A DNA stretch of 64,000 nt from the NCBI RefSeq assembly GCF_001045465.1, contig NZ_LFND01000001.1:434001-498000 (forward strand), in the 5' to 3' direction. Position numbers and translations under genes: made by a program. Numbering within the stretch: position 1 is the stretch's first letter; the number at the start of each line of letters is the position of its first letter. Source of the DNA: Chryseobacterium angstadtii. GTDB taxonomy: Bacteria > Bacteroidota > Bacteroidia > Flavobacteriales > Weeksellaceae. The notes beneath the pieces were generated by a model. It ran no database searches. It was not told the DNA's origin and saw nothing but the letters and a program-made list of their open reading frames with translations. Below, piece by piece: positions 1 through 7,890 of the stretch.

Positions 1-1
1 G

Positions 2-865
2 AAGTATAAACAGGAAGAATTTACGATTGTAAGCATGAAAGACGCTATAGCTGCCAAACCGGATATCGCCATTTTTTCTGCCGGAGGAGGTACTTCCCTG
101 GAATTTGCTCCCCTTTTTGCAGAAGCCGGCACCACGGTAATTGACAATTCTTCTGCATGGAGAATGGATCCTACCAAAAAACTGGTAGTTCCTGAAATTA
201 ATGCCGATGTATTGACCAAAGAAGACAAGATCATTGCCAATCCGAACTGCTCTACCATTCAGCTGGTAATGGTTTTGGGGCCATTGAATAAAAAATATGA
301 CCTGAAAAGAGTGATCGTTTCTACGTATCAGTCTGTAACAGGAACAGGAAAAGCTGCTGTAGACCAATTAAACGGTGAAATAAGCGGAAATGAAAATGTT
401 GATAAAGTATATCCTTATCAAATCTTCAAAAACGCCCTTCCTCATTGTGATGTCTTCAGTGATGATGATTACACGAAAGAAGAGATTAAACTGATGAAAG
501 AGCCTAAGAAAATTTTAGGTGACGATACGTTCAACCTTACGGCAACAGCAGTAAGAGTACCGGTTCAGGGTGGACACTCAGAAAGTGTAAATATTGAATT
601 TGAAAATGAATTCGACCTTGATGAAGTAAGAAAAATCTTATCTGAAACACCGGGAGTAATCGTAATGGACAACGTAAAAAACAACGAATATCCAATGCCG
701 CTATATTCCGAAGGGAAAGACGAAGTGTTCGTCGGAAGGATAAGACGCGATCTCTCGCAGCCCAAAACGCTCAACCTCTGGATCGTAGCAGACAATCTGC
801 GAAAAGGAGCCGCAACAAACGCTGTACAGATTGCAGAATATTTAGCAGCCAATAACTTAGTTTAA
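2..865 (+). CDS. asd: Aspartate-semialdehyde dehydrogenase (5' end cut off)
   Basis: Reduces aspartyl phosphate to aspartate semialdehyde, the branch point to lysine/diaminopimelate, threonine and methionine; cytoplasmic. The reading frame is open to the left edge, and the codons before the first internal ATG at 35 fit the family (K-Y-K-Q-E-E-F), so the true start lies outside the window. The active-site cysteine is in NPNCSTIQL, followed by the family stretches STYQSVTGTGKAA and VPVQGGHSESVN, where the His/Glu substrate-binding region lies. The C-terminal dimerisation domain is complete and ends LAANNLV. About 288 residues are visible of a usual 325-335. A hairpin terminator follows directly, so it ends its transcript. 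Confidence 0.95.
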   Translation, partial: KYKQEEFTIVSMKDAIAAKPDIAIFSAGGGTSLEFAPLFAEAGTTVIDNSSAWRMDPTKKLVVPEINADVLTKEDKIIANPNCSTIQLVMVLGPLNKKYDLKRVIVSTYQSVTGTGKAAVDQLNGEISGNENVDKVYPYQIFKNALPHCDVFSDDDYTKEEIKLMKEPKKILGDDTFNLTATAVRVPVQGGHSESVNIEFENEFDLDEVRKILSETPGVIVMDNVKNNEYPMPLYSEGKDEVFVGRIRRDLSQPKTLNLWIVADNLRKGAATNAVQIAEYLAANNLV

Positions 866-880
866 ACTAACAAAATAAAA

Positions 881-911
881 AAGAGTCTCAGAATTGAGAT
901 TCTTTTTTTTA
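881..911 (+). terminator. Intrinsic terminator after asd
   Basis: A 10-bp stem (881-890 with 895-904, one G-T pair) with a 4-base loop GAAT runs into a stretch of T. It lies 15 bp after the asd stop and just before the CDF gene. Confidence 0.8.
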
Positions 912-918
912 TCAAACT

Positions 919-1920
919 ATGGAAAATAGAAAGACCATTACCAGCAAAGACAAAATAGGTTTCCAAAAGCTTATTGCCGTTTTCGGAGTTATCTTATTCG
1001 TAGGAAAACTCATTGCCTGGAAGCTTACCAATTCCGATGCTGTATTTTCCGATGCCATGGAAAGCGTCGTGAATGTCATCAGTGCATTTATGGGATTGTA
1101 TTCCCTGCATCTTGCAGCAAAGCCAAAAGATGACGACCACCCTTACGGACACGGAAAAGTAGAATTTGTCACCTCCGGTATTGAAGGAGCATTAATCGCC
1201 ATCGCAGGCATCATGATCATCTACGAAGGCATCAACAGCCTTATTGTAGGAAAAACCCTGTCCAAAATAGATCTGGGAATATGGATCATCGCTGCCACTG
1301 CTGTAGTCAACTATCTTCTGGGATACATTTCCATTAAAAAAGGACAGGCAGAAAACTCACTCGTACTTGTTTCATCAGGGAAGCATCTTCAGTCCGATAC
1401 CATAACAACACTCGGCGTGGTATTGAGTTTAGTGGTTGTATATTTCACAAAAATCTATTGGCTGGATTCTGTTGTAGCCCTTGTTTTTGGTCTTTATATA
1501 ATTTTTGTAGGCTATAAAATTGTCAGAAAATCGTTAAGTGGAATCATGGATGAGCAGGATCCGGATCTCCTTAACCAGATCATTAAAGTGCTGGAAGAAA
1601 ACAGAAGAATAGAATGGATAGATGTCCATAATATGAAAATTCAGCAGTTCGGGGCCAATCTCCATATTGATGCGCATATTACGCTACCCTGGTACTACAG
1701 CCTTCGAGAAGCTCACAATGAAATGGAGAAAATGATTATTCTTTTGGCCAAAAATACCAAGAGAAGTGTAGAATTTAATTTCCATATGGACGACTGCAAA
1801 ACAGTGTCATGTTCTGTCTGCCAGATTAAAGACTGCCCTGTCCGTGAAAAAGATTTTGTGAAGCGTGTAGAATGGACCCCGGAAAATGTAACGAGTGTAG
1901 ATAAACATACTGTAGATTAG
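919..1920 (+). CDS. Cation diffusion facilitator (CDF) metal exporter with Cys-rich tail
   Basis: Inner-membrane proton-coupled exporter of divalent metal ions (Zn, Fe, Mn or Co; specificity not readable here). The 333-residue length and hydrophobic pattern fit six membrane segments. Metal-site candidates are the S-D-A-M-E-S segment at 44-49 in helix 2 and HxxxD at 156-160 (GKHLQSD) in helix 5; HPYGHGK at 74-80 is the usual cytosolic loop. The C-terminal ferredoxin-like domain follows (IEWIDVHNMKIQQFG). An oddity is the tail: Cys 293, 298, 301 and 306 in a CxxxxCxxCxxxxC spacing just after FHMDD, which could bind an extra metal ion. Family assignment is firm; the role of the tail is inference. 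Confidence 0.9.
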   Translation: MENRKTITSKDKIGFQKLIAVFGVILFVGKLIAWKLTNSDAVFSDAMESVVNVISAFMGLYSLHLAAKPKDDDHPYGHGKVEFVTSGIEGALIAIAGIMIIYEGINSLIVGKTLSKIDLGIWIIAATAVVNYLLGYISIKKGQAENSLVLVSSGKHLQSDTITTLGVVLSLVVVYFTKIYWLDSVVALVFGLYIIFVGYKIVRKSLSGIMDEQDPDLLNQIIKVLEENRRIEWIDVHNMKIQQFGANLHIDAHITLPWYYSLREAHNEMEKMIILLAKNTKRSVEFNFHMDDCKTVSCSVCQIKDCPVREKDFVKRVEWTPENVTSVDKHTVD

Positions 1921-1922
1921 GT

Positions 1923-2096
1923 TTGAGAGTTGGAGTGTTTTTGAGTTTCGGAGTTGAATTGCTGAGCTACCACGAAACCCGTATCCCGAAACTTTCATAA
2001 CGTAGATGAAGTTGGAGTGTCTGAGTGTTTTTGAGTTCCGGAGTTGAATGGCTCGGCGACCACGAAACCCGCATCCCGCATCCCGAAACCTTATCA
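1923..2096. repeat. Octad-period intergenic repeat, two direct copies
   Basis: Directly after the CDF stop the sequence runs in 8-base steps, several ending in GAGT (TTTTGAGT, TTCGGAGT). A second copy begins at 2011 with the same series. Both copies end in CACGAAACCCG followed by CATCCCG- or TATCCCG-type units. The same CCCGTATCCCG string returns at 3187-3218. Nothing here looks coding. Confidence 0.7.
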
Positions 2097-2107
2097 GAAA
2101 CTAAAAT

Positions 2108-2548
2108 TTACTTCTCCTTACCTATTTCCAACTGCTTCCTGTAATAAAACATCGGCACAATCAGAAGCAGTATTAGCGGCTGGATCACAAATCTTCTCAT
2201 GTAAAAGGAAAAAAGGTAGCCCACCTCAAACTTATCATAGATGCAGTACAGATAGATCGGAAACGTAATCACAAAAATAATGGCGATCAATAATGCTCCC
2301 TGAGCCGTCCATTGCCTGTTTTTAAAGAGACATTGAATAATCAGGCATGAAAATAGAAGGTTCAGAATAAACCGGAAAAGATGCCCTGCAATAAGTTTTC
2401 CCCATTCAAATTGTGGAAAAGCAATATTCTTATTAGCCTCGTGAAAATAACCAAGAAAAGGATCATAGAAAATGCTGTCTTCAAGCACACGTACCCCTAT
2501 AAGACCGCAGATTCCTGCTATGACCAGAAGCCAGTTAAGAATTTTCAT
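2108..2548 (-). CDS. Exosortase F system-associated membrane protein
   Basis: Small inner-membrane protein of 146 residues with about four hydrophobic segments (MKILNWLLVIAGICGLIGV, a central pair, and a final VIQPLILLLIVPMFYY). It matches what I recall of the family always found beside XrtF in Flavobacteriia, including the early LEDSIFYDPFLGYF stretch. Its biochemical role is unknown; it presumably partners the exosortase in sorting or processing a surface protein. The start overlaps the end of xrtF by 14 bp, so the two are co-translated. Assignment rests on neighbour and shape as well as motif. Confidence 0.8.
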   Translation of the reverse strand: MKILNWLLVIAGICGLIGVRVLEDSIFYDPFLGYFHEANKNIAFPQFEWGKLIAGHLFRFILNLLFSCLIIQCLFKNRQWTAQGALLIAIIFVITFPIYLYCIYDKFEVGYLFSFYMRRFVIQPLILLLIVPMFYYRKQLEIGKEK

Positions 2549-3065
2549 TTTTCAGTGCAAACAGTTTAATCCATATTAGCCAAAGAACAACCACGGTTCC
2601 ATAGATCACAGCCGGAAAAATAAAATCGTGAAACATTTTTCCATACTCTACATAATCTCTCATGACAATATTCAATCCAACAATTCTGAAAAGATTCATA
2701 ATATACAGCAACAAAAGACCTGCAAAAGCAAAGGCAAATGTTTTGGCTCCTTTATAAAATGCAAATACAAAAGCTACAAAAAGAATCATTACAGAAACAG
2801 CATTGCAGCCTTCCACCATTCTTGTTACATATACTTTCTTTACATAAAACCAGACCTGTTCATTTTTCACATCGTCATACTGTAATGTGGCATATCCAAT
2901 CCCTTTCTGGATAGAGGCAACCTGATCAGCAATCAGTCTGGAAAAAGGATCCAGACCACATGCCTTACTGTCATTCAGATAAAACTGGTACGCAAAAAGA
3001 AGCACCAGATAGATGACAATGAACCTCAGCAAAATCTTTAAAACTGGTTTAAAATCCTTTAGCAT
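2535..3065 (-). CDS. xrtF: Exosortase family protein XrtF
   Basis: Integral-membrane cysteine transpeptidase-like enzyme of the exosortase/archaeosortase superfamily, thought to cleave a C-terminal sorting signal of its target. The catalytic triad is visible: Cys87 in EGCNAVSV, Arg127 in MNLFRIVGLN and His146 in KMFHDFIFP. At 176 residues it is the short form typical of XrtF. About five hydrophobic helices are visible. The downstream overlapping gene is its usual partner. No obvious target with a C-terminal hydrophobic helix and basic tail lies next to it. A CAAAGATA (-7-like on the minus strand) sits at 3070-3077, so the transcript could be almost leaderless. Confidence 0.88.
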   Translation of the reverse strand: MLKDFKPVLKILLRFIVIYLVLLFAYQFYLNDSKACGLDPFSRLIADQVASIQKGIGYATLQYDDVKNEQVWFYVKKVYVTRMVEGCNAVSVMILFVAFVFAFYKGAKTFAFAFAGLLLLYIMNLFRIVGLNIVMRDYVEYGKMFHDFIFPAVIYGTVVVLWLIWIKLFALKNENS

Positions 3066-3129
3066 AATACAAAGATAGAAATTAGACGGAAATGTAAGCT
3101 ATGAAATGTTTTATTTAGATGCTTAACAC

Positions 3130-3336
<207 letters not shown>

Positions 3337-3344
3337 TATATTTG
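3337..3344 (+). promoter_or_regulatory. -7 promoter element TATATTTG
   Basis: Matches the Bacteroidetes -7 consensus TAnnTTTG, 7 bp before the ATG at 3352. Transcription would begin at or next to the start codon, so the message may be leaderless. No TTG is seen at the usual -33 spacing. Confidence 0.5.
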
Positions 3345-3351
3345 TTTCCAT

Positions 3352-4374
3352 ATGATGACTTCCGAAAACGCAAAACGATTTTTTGAAAATTATCTGGGCG
3401 AAACTTCTTCCAAGTTTGTTACGCTGGCTCAAAGCGGTTCTGCAAGGGTCAATTTTCTGGCAGAAACCAATTCCGGGAAATACATTATCACCAGCAATGA
3501 AAACATTCCGGAAAACGAAAGCTTCCTTTATTACTCCAATATCTTTTCTGAACTGGATCTCAATACACCCCGTATTTTTGCAGTTTCAGACGACAGAAAG
3601 GTTTATGTACAGGAATTTCTTGGAAGCCAGACTCTTTCTGAGATCATTGCCCGGGAAGGTCTTTCCTCCCATGTAAAAGCTTTGGTACAACAAACTTTAG
3701 AAAAGCTTTTCAAGCTTCAGATCAGTACTCAGGGGAAAATAGATTTTACAAAAACATTCGAATACGAAAACTATGATGAACTTCCTGTGACCCATGATTT
3801 GTATTATTTTAAAAATTTCGTAGCCGATGTTCTGGAAATCGGATACCACAAATCTTCTCTTCTGAAAGAATTTAAACAGATTGTTTCTCTTATAGAAAAG
3901 CTTGAACCGAAAGGAATCATGATTCGCGATTTTCAGGCCCGGAATATTATAGTTGATGATGAAAGTAAAGTTTCGTTCATCGATTATCAGTCGGCCATGA
4001 AAGGACCTTTGATGTACGATGTAATCTCTTTTCTTTTCCAGGCCAAAGCTGAATTTCCGGAAGATTTTAAAAATAAAATGCTCAACTACTACATCGAACA
4101 ATTTGATAATGAAAATATTAAATCTCAACTAAAAGATTCGGTAAAACCAATTCAAATGATGAGATTCCTTCAGGTGCTTGGTGCTTACGGCTTCAGAGGG
4201 CTGATCCAAAGAAAGCAGCATTTTATGGCAAGCCTGGAAAAGGGAATTCAGAATATTAGCCAATTTGCAGCGTCCTGGGAACAGATGAAAGATTATCCTG
4301 AACTAAAAAAAGTAATAGAAAAACTTTCTTCGGAAGAATCGAAATTAAAAATTAATGAGATTTTGAATAACTAA
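3352..4374 (+). CDS. Aminoglycoside-phosphotransferase-fold sugar kinase (AmgK-like)
   Basis: Cytoplasmic small-molecule kinase of the APH fold, 340 residues. The catalytic loop is IRDFQARNI with Asp193 and Asn198; the metal-binding Asp211 is in FIDYQSAMKGP. The usual first His of HxD is Arg192-preceding Ile, a variation also seen in AmgK-type kinases (HRDFxxRN). The next two genes are a RapZ C-terminal-domain protein and a MurU-like nucleotidyltransferase, so the natural reading is anomeric phosphorylation of N-acetylmuramate or N-acetylglucosamine for cell-wall sugar salvage. That substrate is inferred from context. A second ATG at 3355 could also serve as start. Confidence 0.82.
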   Translation: MMTSENAKRFFENYLGETSSKFVTLAQSGSARVNFLAETNSGKYIITSNENIPENESFLYYSNIFSELDLNTPRIFAVSDDRKVYVQEFLGSQTLSEIIAREGLSSHVKALVQQTLEKLFKLQISTQGKIDFTKTFEYENYDELPVTHDLYYFKNFVADVLEIGYHKSSLLKEFKQIVSLIEKLEPKGIMIRDFQARNIIVDDESKVSFIDYQSAMKGPLMYDVISFLFQAKAEFPEDFKNKMLNYYIEQFDNENIKSQLKDSVKPIQMMRFLQVLGAYGFRGLIQRKQHFMASLEKGIQNISQFAASWEQMKDYPELKKVIEKLSSEESKLKINEILNN

Positions 4375-4425
4375 CTTTCAACTTCTGTTTTTGGGAGTTA
4401 CAGTATATTCGGATCCTATTAGAAA

Positions 4426-4452
4426 TGTCAGCCTGAACGAAGTTGAAGGCTA
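4426..4452. repeat. Short imperfect hairpin in AmgK-RapZ gap
   Basis: AGCCTGAACGAAGTTGAAGGCT forms a small stem (AGCCT with AGGCT) and resembles a dispersed flavobacterial intergenic motif. There is no T tract, so it is not a clear terminator. Confidence 0.35.
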
Positions 4453-4508
4453 AATATCAATAAAAAACTTAAAAAGCCTTAATGGTTTAATAAAAAATAA
4501 AAAGAAGA

Positions 4509-4925
4509 ATGCTACACATCGACATACACAGTTTTTCGTATAAGAAAGGAGGAATTCCAAAGGATCATTCCGGAAACGGCGGAGGTTTTACCTTCGACTG
4601 CAGAGGAATTTTAAATCCCGGAAGAATTGAAGAATATAAAATCCAGACGGGAAATGACATCGGGGTTCAGGAATATCTTGAAACCAAAACAGAGATGCCT
4701 AAGTTTCTGGAACTTGTAAAATCTATTGTATCCATCAATATCGACAACTATCTGGAAAGAGGATTTGAAAACCTGCAGATCAGTTTCGGATGTACAGGAG
4801 GACAACACAGATCTGTATATTCTGCCATCAAAATTGCCGAATTTATCAGAGAAAAATATCCTGAAGGAACAGAAATAACCCTTCATCATGACGAGCAGCC
4901 GCAACTGAACGTGAGTAATCCGTAA
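4509..4925 (+). CDS. Stand-alone RapZ C-terminal domain protein
   Basis: 138 residues matching only the C-terminal half of RapZ, the E. coli adaptor that binds glucosamine-6-phosphate and the GlmZ RNA. Diagnostic stretches are FDCRGILNPGR (29-39) and FGCTGGQHRSVY (93-104), the conserved phosphosugar-binding region. The N-terminal P-loop ATPase half of RapZ is absent. It lies between a sugar kinase and a MurU-like enzyme, so a sensor or subunit role for an amino-sugar phosphate is plausible but inferred. The last four residues and the stop codon lie inside a 7-base repeat array, so the C-terminus may have been formed or altered by that repeat. Confidence 0.85.
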   Translation: MLHIDIHSFSYKKGGIPKDHSGNGGGFTFDCRGILNPGRIEEYKIQTGNDIGVQEYLETKTEMPKFLELVKSIVSINIDNYLERGFENLQISFGCTGGQHRSVYSAIKIAEFIREKYPEGTEITLHHDEQPQLNVSNP

Positions 4926-4979
4926 TGAGTAATAAGTAATAATTTTACCAGCTCATCAACTCTTGAAATCACTCATTAC
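4913..4979. repeat. GAGTAAT heptad array overlapping the RapZ-like stop codon
   Basis: Four 7-base units (GAGTAAT, CCGTAAT, GAGTAAT, AAGTAAT) span 4913-4940 and include the stop codon at 4923-4925. GTAATGAGT at 4922-4930 has a perfect inverted match ACTCATTAC at 4971-4979, so the gap can fold back on itself. Confidence 0.75.
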
Positions 4980-4991
4980 CCATAATAAAAT

Positions 4992-5705
4992 ATGAAAGCT
5001 TTAATTTTTGCTGCCGGAAAAGGCACAAGGCTCAAACCCTTTACAGATTATCATCCGAAAGCATTGGCTAAGGTAAATGGCATCCCGCTTTTGGAAAGAA
5101 ATATCAATTATCTTAAAGGCTTTGGAATAAAAGATTTTGTGATCAACATTCATCATTTTGGAAATCAGATTGTTGAATTTTTAAATAAAAACAGTAATTT
5201 CGGATGCAACATTGAAATCTCAGATGAGACCAATGAACTGCTGGAAACCGGTGGCGGCTTGATTTTTGCTAGAAAATTCCTCGATCACGGGGAAGATTTT
5301 CTGATCATGAACGCTGATATTTTAACGAATATCAATATTGATGCTCTGGTTGAGTACCACAAAAATATAAAAGATTTTGCTACTTTAGCAGTTTCAGACA
5401 GAGACAGTTCGAGAAAGCTTCTTTTTAATGACGATATGGTTTTAAGAGGCTGGCTGAATGTACAGTCAGGAGAACAGAGGCTGGCAGAGTTCAATAAAGG
5501 CTTCAAAGCTCTTGCTTTCAGCGGCGTTCACTGTATCAACCCTGTCATCTTTGAAAAAATAAAGAGAACCGGCAAGTTTTCTGTTATGGAGGAATATCTG
5601 GACCTGATGCAGACGGAACATATCCACGGATTTGTACATGACAGCATTCTGGTAGATGTGGGAAGACCCGAATCTGTAATAGAAGCCGAAAAACATTTTA
5701 AATAA
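4992..5705 (+). CDS. MurU-like sugar-1-phosphate nucleotidyltransferase
   Basis: 237-residue single-domain nucleotidyltransferase of the NTP_transferase family. The N-terminal signature is FAAGKGTRLKPFTDYHPKAL (residues 6-25), which binds the nucleotide, and MNADILTNI carries the metal-binding Asp. It lacks the C-terminal beta-helix of GlmU or GlmS-linked enzymes, which fits MurU (N-acetylmuramate-1-phosphate uridylyltransferase) or a mannose-1-phosphate guanylyltransferase. The AmgK-like kinase two genes upstream favours MurU and UDP-MurNAc salvage that bypasses de novo synthesis. The substrate is inference. The start is the ATG at 4992, after the repeat-containing gap. Confidence 0.82.
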   Translation: MKALIFAAGKGTRLKPFTDYHPKALAKVNGIPLLERNINYLKGFGIKDFVINIHHFGNQIVEFLNKNSNFGCNIEISDETNELLETGGGLIFARKFLDHGEDFLIMNADILTNINIDALVEYHKNIKDFATLAVSDRDSSRKLLFNDDMVLRGWLNVQSGEQRLAEFNKGFKALAFSGVHCINPVIFEKIKRTGKFSVMEEYLDLMQTEHIHGFVHDSILVDVGRPESVIEAEKHFK

Positions 5706-5713
5706 TTTTTGCA

Positions 5714-6466
5714 ATGGAAATGGATGGAACCAAAGATGAAAGTTTAACAAACCCGGCCTTAGATATCAACGAAACAAAGCTTCACAACAGTCTCAGACAG
5801 AAGACCTGGGACGAAACCATTACCAAAGACAGCTGGATGGTTTTCAAAGTAATGGCCGAATTTGTAGACGGCTATGAAAAGCTGGCAAAAATAGGTCCGT
5901 GTGTGTCAATATTCGGTTCTGCAAGGCTGAAGCCTGAAAGTAAATATTACGAAATGGCTGTAGAAATTGCAGAAAAGATCACCAAGCTTGGCTTCGGAAT
6001 TATCACCGGAGGCGGCCCTGGAATCATGGAGGCAGGAAACAAAGGGGCATTCAATGCTCAGGGAAGATCTATCGGGTTAAATATCGATCTGCCGTTCGAA
6101 CAACATTTTAATCCGTATATTAACAAATCCTATTCTATGAACTTCGATTACTTTTTTGTAAGAAAAGTAATGTTTGTAAAATATTCTCAGGGCTTTGTAG
6201 TAATGCCGGGAGGTTTTGGTACCCTGGATGAACTTACAGAAGCTATGACACTGATTCAGACCAATAAAATCGGTAAATTCCCGATAGTTTTGGTAGGAAG
6301 CGAATTTTGGAGCGGATTATTGGACTGGTTCAAAGCAACACTGTTAAAAGAAGGGATGATCGCAGAAGATGATCTTGACTTATACAGGGTGGTAGACACC
6401 GCTGATGAGGCTGTAGCCCACATCAAGGCGTTTTACGATAAATATTCTGTGAATGTAAATTTTTAA
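5714..6466 (+). CDS. TIGR00730 / LOG-family Rossmann-fold protein
   Basis: Cytosolic protein of the lysine-decarboxylase-like (LOG) family; better-studied members hydrolyse nucleotide 5'-monophosphates or release cytokinin bases. The diagnostic motifs are GGGPGIMEAGNKGA at 99-112 and PGGFGTLDE at 165-173. It has an N-terminal extension of about 60 residues, as in the longer 'type II' members. It begins 8 bp after the MurU-like gene, so the run from 3352 to 6466 may be one operon. Natural substrate unknown. An ATG at 5720 is an alternative start. Confidence 0.88.
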   Translation: MEMDGTKDESLTNPALDINETKLHNSLRQKTWDETITKDSWMVFKVMAEFVDGYEKLAKIGPCVSIFGSARLKPESKYYEMAVEIAEKITKLGFGIITGGGPGIMEAGNKGAFNAQGRSIGLNIDLPFEQHFNPYINKSYSMNFDYFFVRKVMFVKYSQGFVVMPGGFGTLDELTEAMTLIQTNKIGKFPIVLVGSEFWSGLLDWFKATLLKEGMIAEDDLDLYRVVDTADEAVAHIKAFYDKYSVNVNF

Positions 6467-6524
6467 TTGGCATATTATTTGTGACTTATAACTAGCAAGT
6501 ATGATTGTAAATCTATTAATTAAG

Positions 6525-6995
6525 ATGAAAAAACTTTTATATATATCAGGAATTTTAACATTTTTTGTGTTAATGAGTTTTATGTATGTAGACTTTTTCT
6601 CTTCAATGACGAAAGTTGATTATATAGATGGAAGTAAAACATTGAAGTTTACCACAAAAATGAATACCAACCATATTTCTGATGCTATTAAAATCAATCC
6701 GAATACAGCAGGATTTGAAGCAGAGGTTAAAAAATATGTGAATAATAATTTTGATGTGTACATCAATGGTTCTCCGAAAACTATAACATTCACCGGAAGT
6801 CAGGTAAGCGGAGAAACGGTATGGGTATATTTTGAAACCGGCGGTGTGTCGGACATCAGTACCATGAAGGTAAAAAATACGATTCTTTTAAGCGCTTTTC
6901 CTAAACAGTTCAACATTGTGAGTGTTTCTTACAAAGGAAACCAGAAAGTAATGAATTTCCAGCGAGGAAAAGAAGTGAATGAAGTTTCTTTTTAA
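6525..6995 (+). CDS. DUF6702 family secreted protein
   Basis: 156 residues from ATG 6525. I prefer this start because it opens directly with a signal peptide (MKKLLYISGILTFFVLMSF), whereas ATG 6501 adds eight residues before it. The body is all-beta in character (YIDGSKTLKFTTKMNTNHI, NNFDVYINGSPKTITF, VWVYFETGGVSDISTMKVKN), the pattern of DUF6702, a Bacteroidetes periplasmic family of unknown function that in other genomes is often near peptidases. Followed by a strong terminator. Confidence 0.72.
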   Translation: MKKLLYISGILTFFVLMSFMYVDFFSSMTKVDYIDGSKTLKFTTKMNTNHISDAIKINPNTAGFEAEVKKYVNNNFDVYINGSPKTITFTGSQVSGETVWVYFETGGVSDISTMKVKNTILLSAFPKQFNIVSVSYKGNQKVMNFQRGKEVNEVSF

Positions 6996-7017
6996 AACGG
7001 AATAATTTTTAAAATAT

Positions 7018-7044
7018 AACCACTGCTTATGCGGTGGTTTTTTT
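7018..7044 (+). terminator. Intrinsic terminator after DUF6702 gene
   Basis: 9-bp stem (7018-7026 with 7031-7039, one G-T pair), loop TTAT, then seven T. Confidence 0.85.
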
Positions 7045-7347
7045 GTGTTCTTGCCACTTTTGTTTTACCAAAATAATGAATTAATCTCAAAGCTTGGGGA
7101 GCAGAATAAATACAATCTGTTTAAAATTGACCTTAATTTCTTTAATCTCAATAAACTTTAGTTTATTTCTTAATTTAAACATTAAGGATGTAAGCAGTAT
7201 GCTTATTGCTATGAATGAAGAAATCAATAAATTGATTTTTTTTAAGTTCTTTAAGCACCCTATCTTTTAAGATCTTAATGTCTAAATGTTTAAATGTTTA
7301 AAAAAGATTGCCCTCCAAGTTTTGAAACTGATCCAAAATAATAGCGA
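7045..7347. other. AT-rich gene-free gap with a small octad repeat
   Basis: About 300 bp without a coding signal between convergent genes. The only structure seen is a three-unit 8-base repeat, AATGTCTA then AATGTTTA twice, at 7277-7300. Confidence 0.6.
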
Positions 7348-7716
7348 TTAAGGTCCTTTCCTAAGAGTAGTATCTATGTCATTACATTTCTCCCATTCAT
7401 GCGTTATTATGGTATCTTTCTTGTGAATATTAAACGTTAATTCGCCTCTCTTTTTTACCACCGTATCTCCAAACTCTATTTCATCGGCATATAAGTTCCA
7501 CCACCGGTTGTGTGTTTTGCAAACTTTAGGCTCCTGCGTTATAGGATCATGTCCTTTAATCTCAAACCAGACTGAATTAGCAGGTTCCAGATCTACAATA
7601 ATGTTACACTCTTCTTTGGAAAGTATCTGGCTGTACTTCAAACAATCATTTTTTTCGCAGGAGAAAAGTATGATAAGTACAAACAGACAGGTCAAGGTTT
7701 TGGTTATTTCGTTCAT
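7348..7716 (-). CDS. Small hypothetical lipoprotein
   Basis: 122 residues with an N-terminal hydrophobic stretch and a lipobox (LILFSC, Cys20), so a lipid-anchored envelope protein. The mature part contains several cysteines (ECNI, KVCKTH, KCND) and aromatic residues (HNRWWNLY) but no motif I recognise. It is alone, convergent with the DUF6702 gene and upstream of the DUF5689 gene on the same strand, separated from that one by a terminator. Function unknown. Confidence 0.6.
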   Translation of the reverse strand: MNEITKTLTCLFVLIILFSCEKNDCLKYSQILSKEECNIIVDLEPANSVWFEIKGHDPITQEPKVCKTHNRWWNLYADEIEFGDTVVKKRGELTFNIHKKDTIITHEWEKCNDIDTTLRKGP

Positions 7717-7840
7717 ACAGGATGAGTTTAACTTTTATATATTCTAATATACTCATTCTAAAAAAGACAAGGATAAATAAAAAATATCAGGATTCAAATA
7801 ACTTCAAATATCCTGATCATTATAAAATTCATAACTAAAC

Positions 7841-7869
7841 AAAAAAGGCCGTCTCCTAAAAGACGGCCT
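7841..7869 (-). terminator. Terminator after the DUF5689 gene
   Basis: Perfect 9-bp stem (7846-7854 with 7861-7869, AGGCCGTCT/AGACGGCCT) with a 6-base loop. The A run at 7841-7846 gives a U tract on the minus strand. Confidence 0.88.
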
Positions 7870-7890
7870 GTATTTAAAATATCAGATTGA

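Noticed and set aside
2044-2268. 74-residue frame in the repeat region
   Set aside because: Half of it is octad repeat and half is antisense to the XrtF partner.
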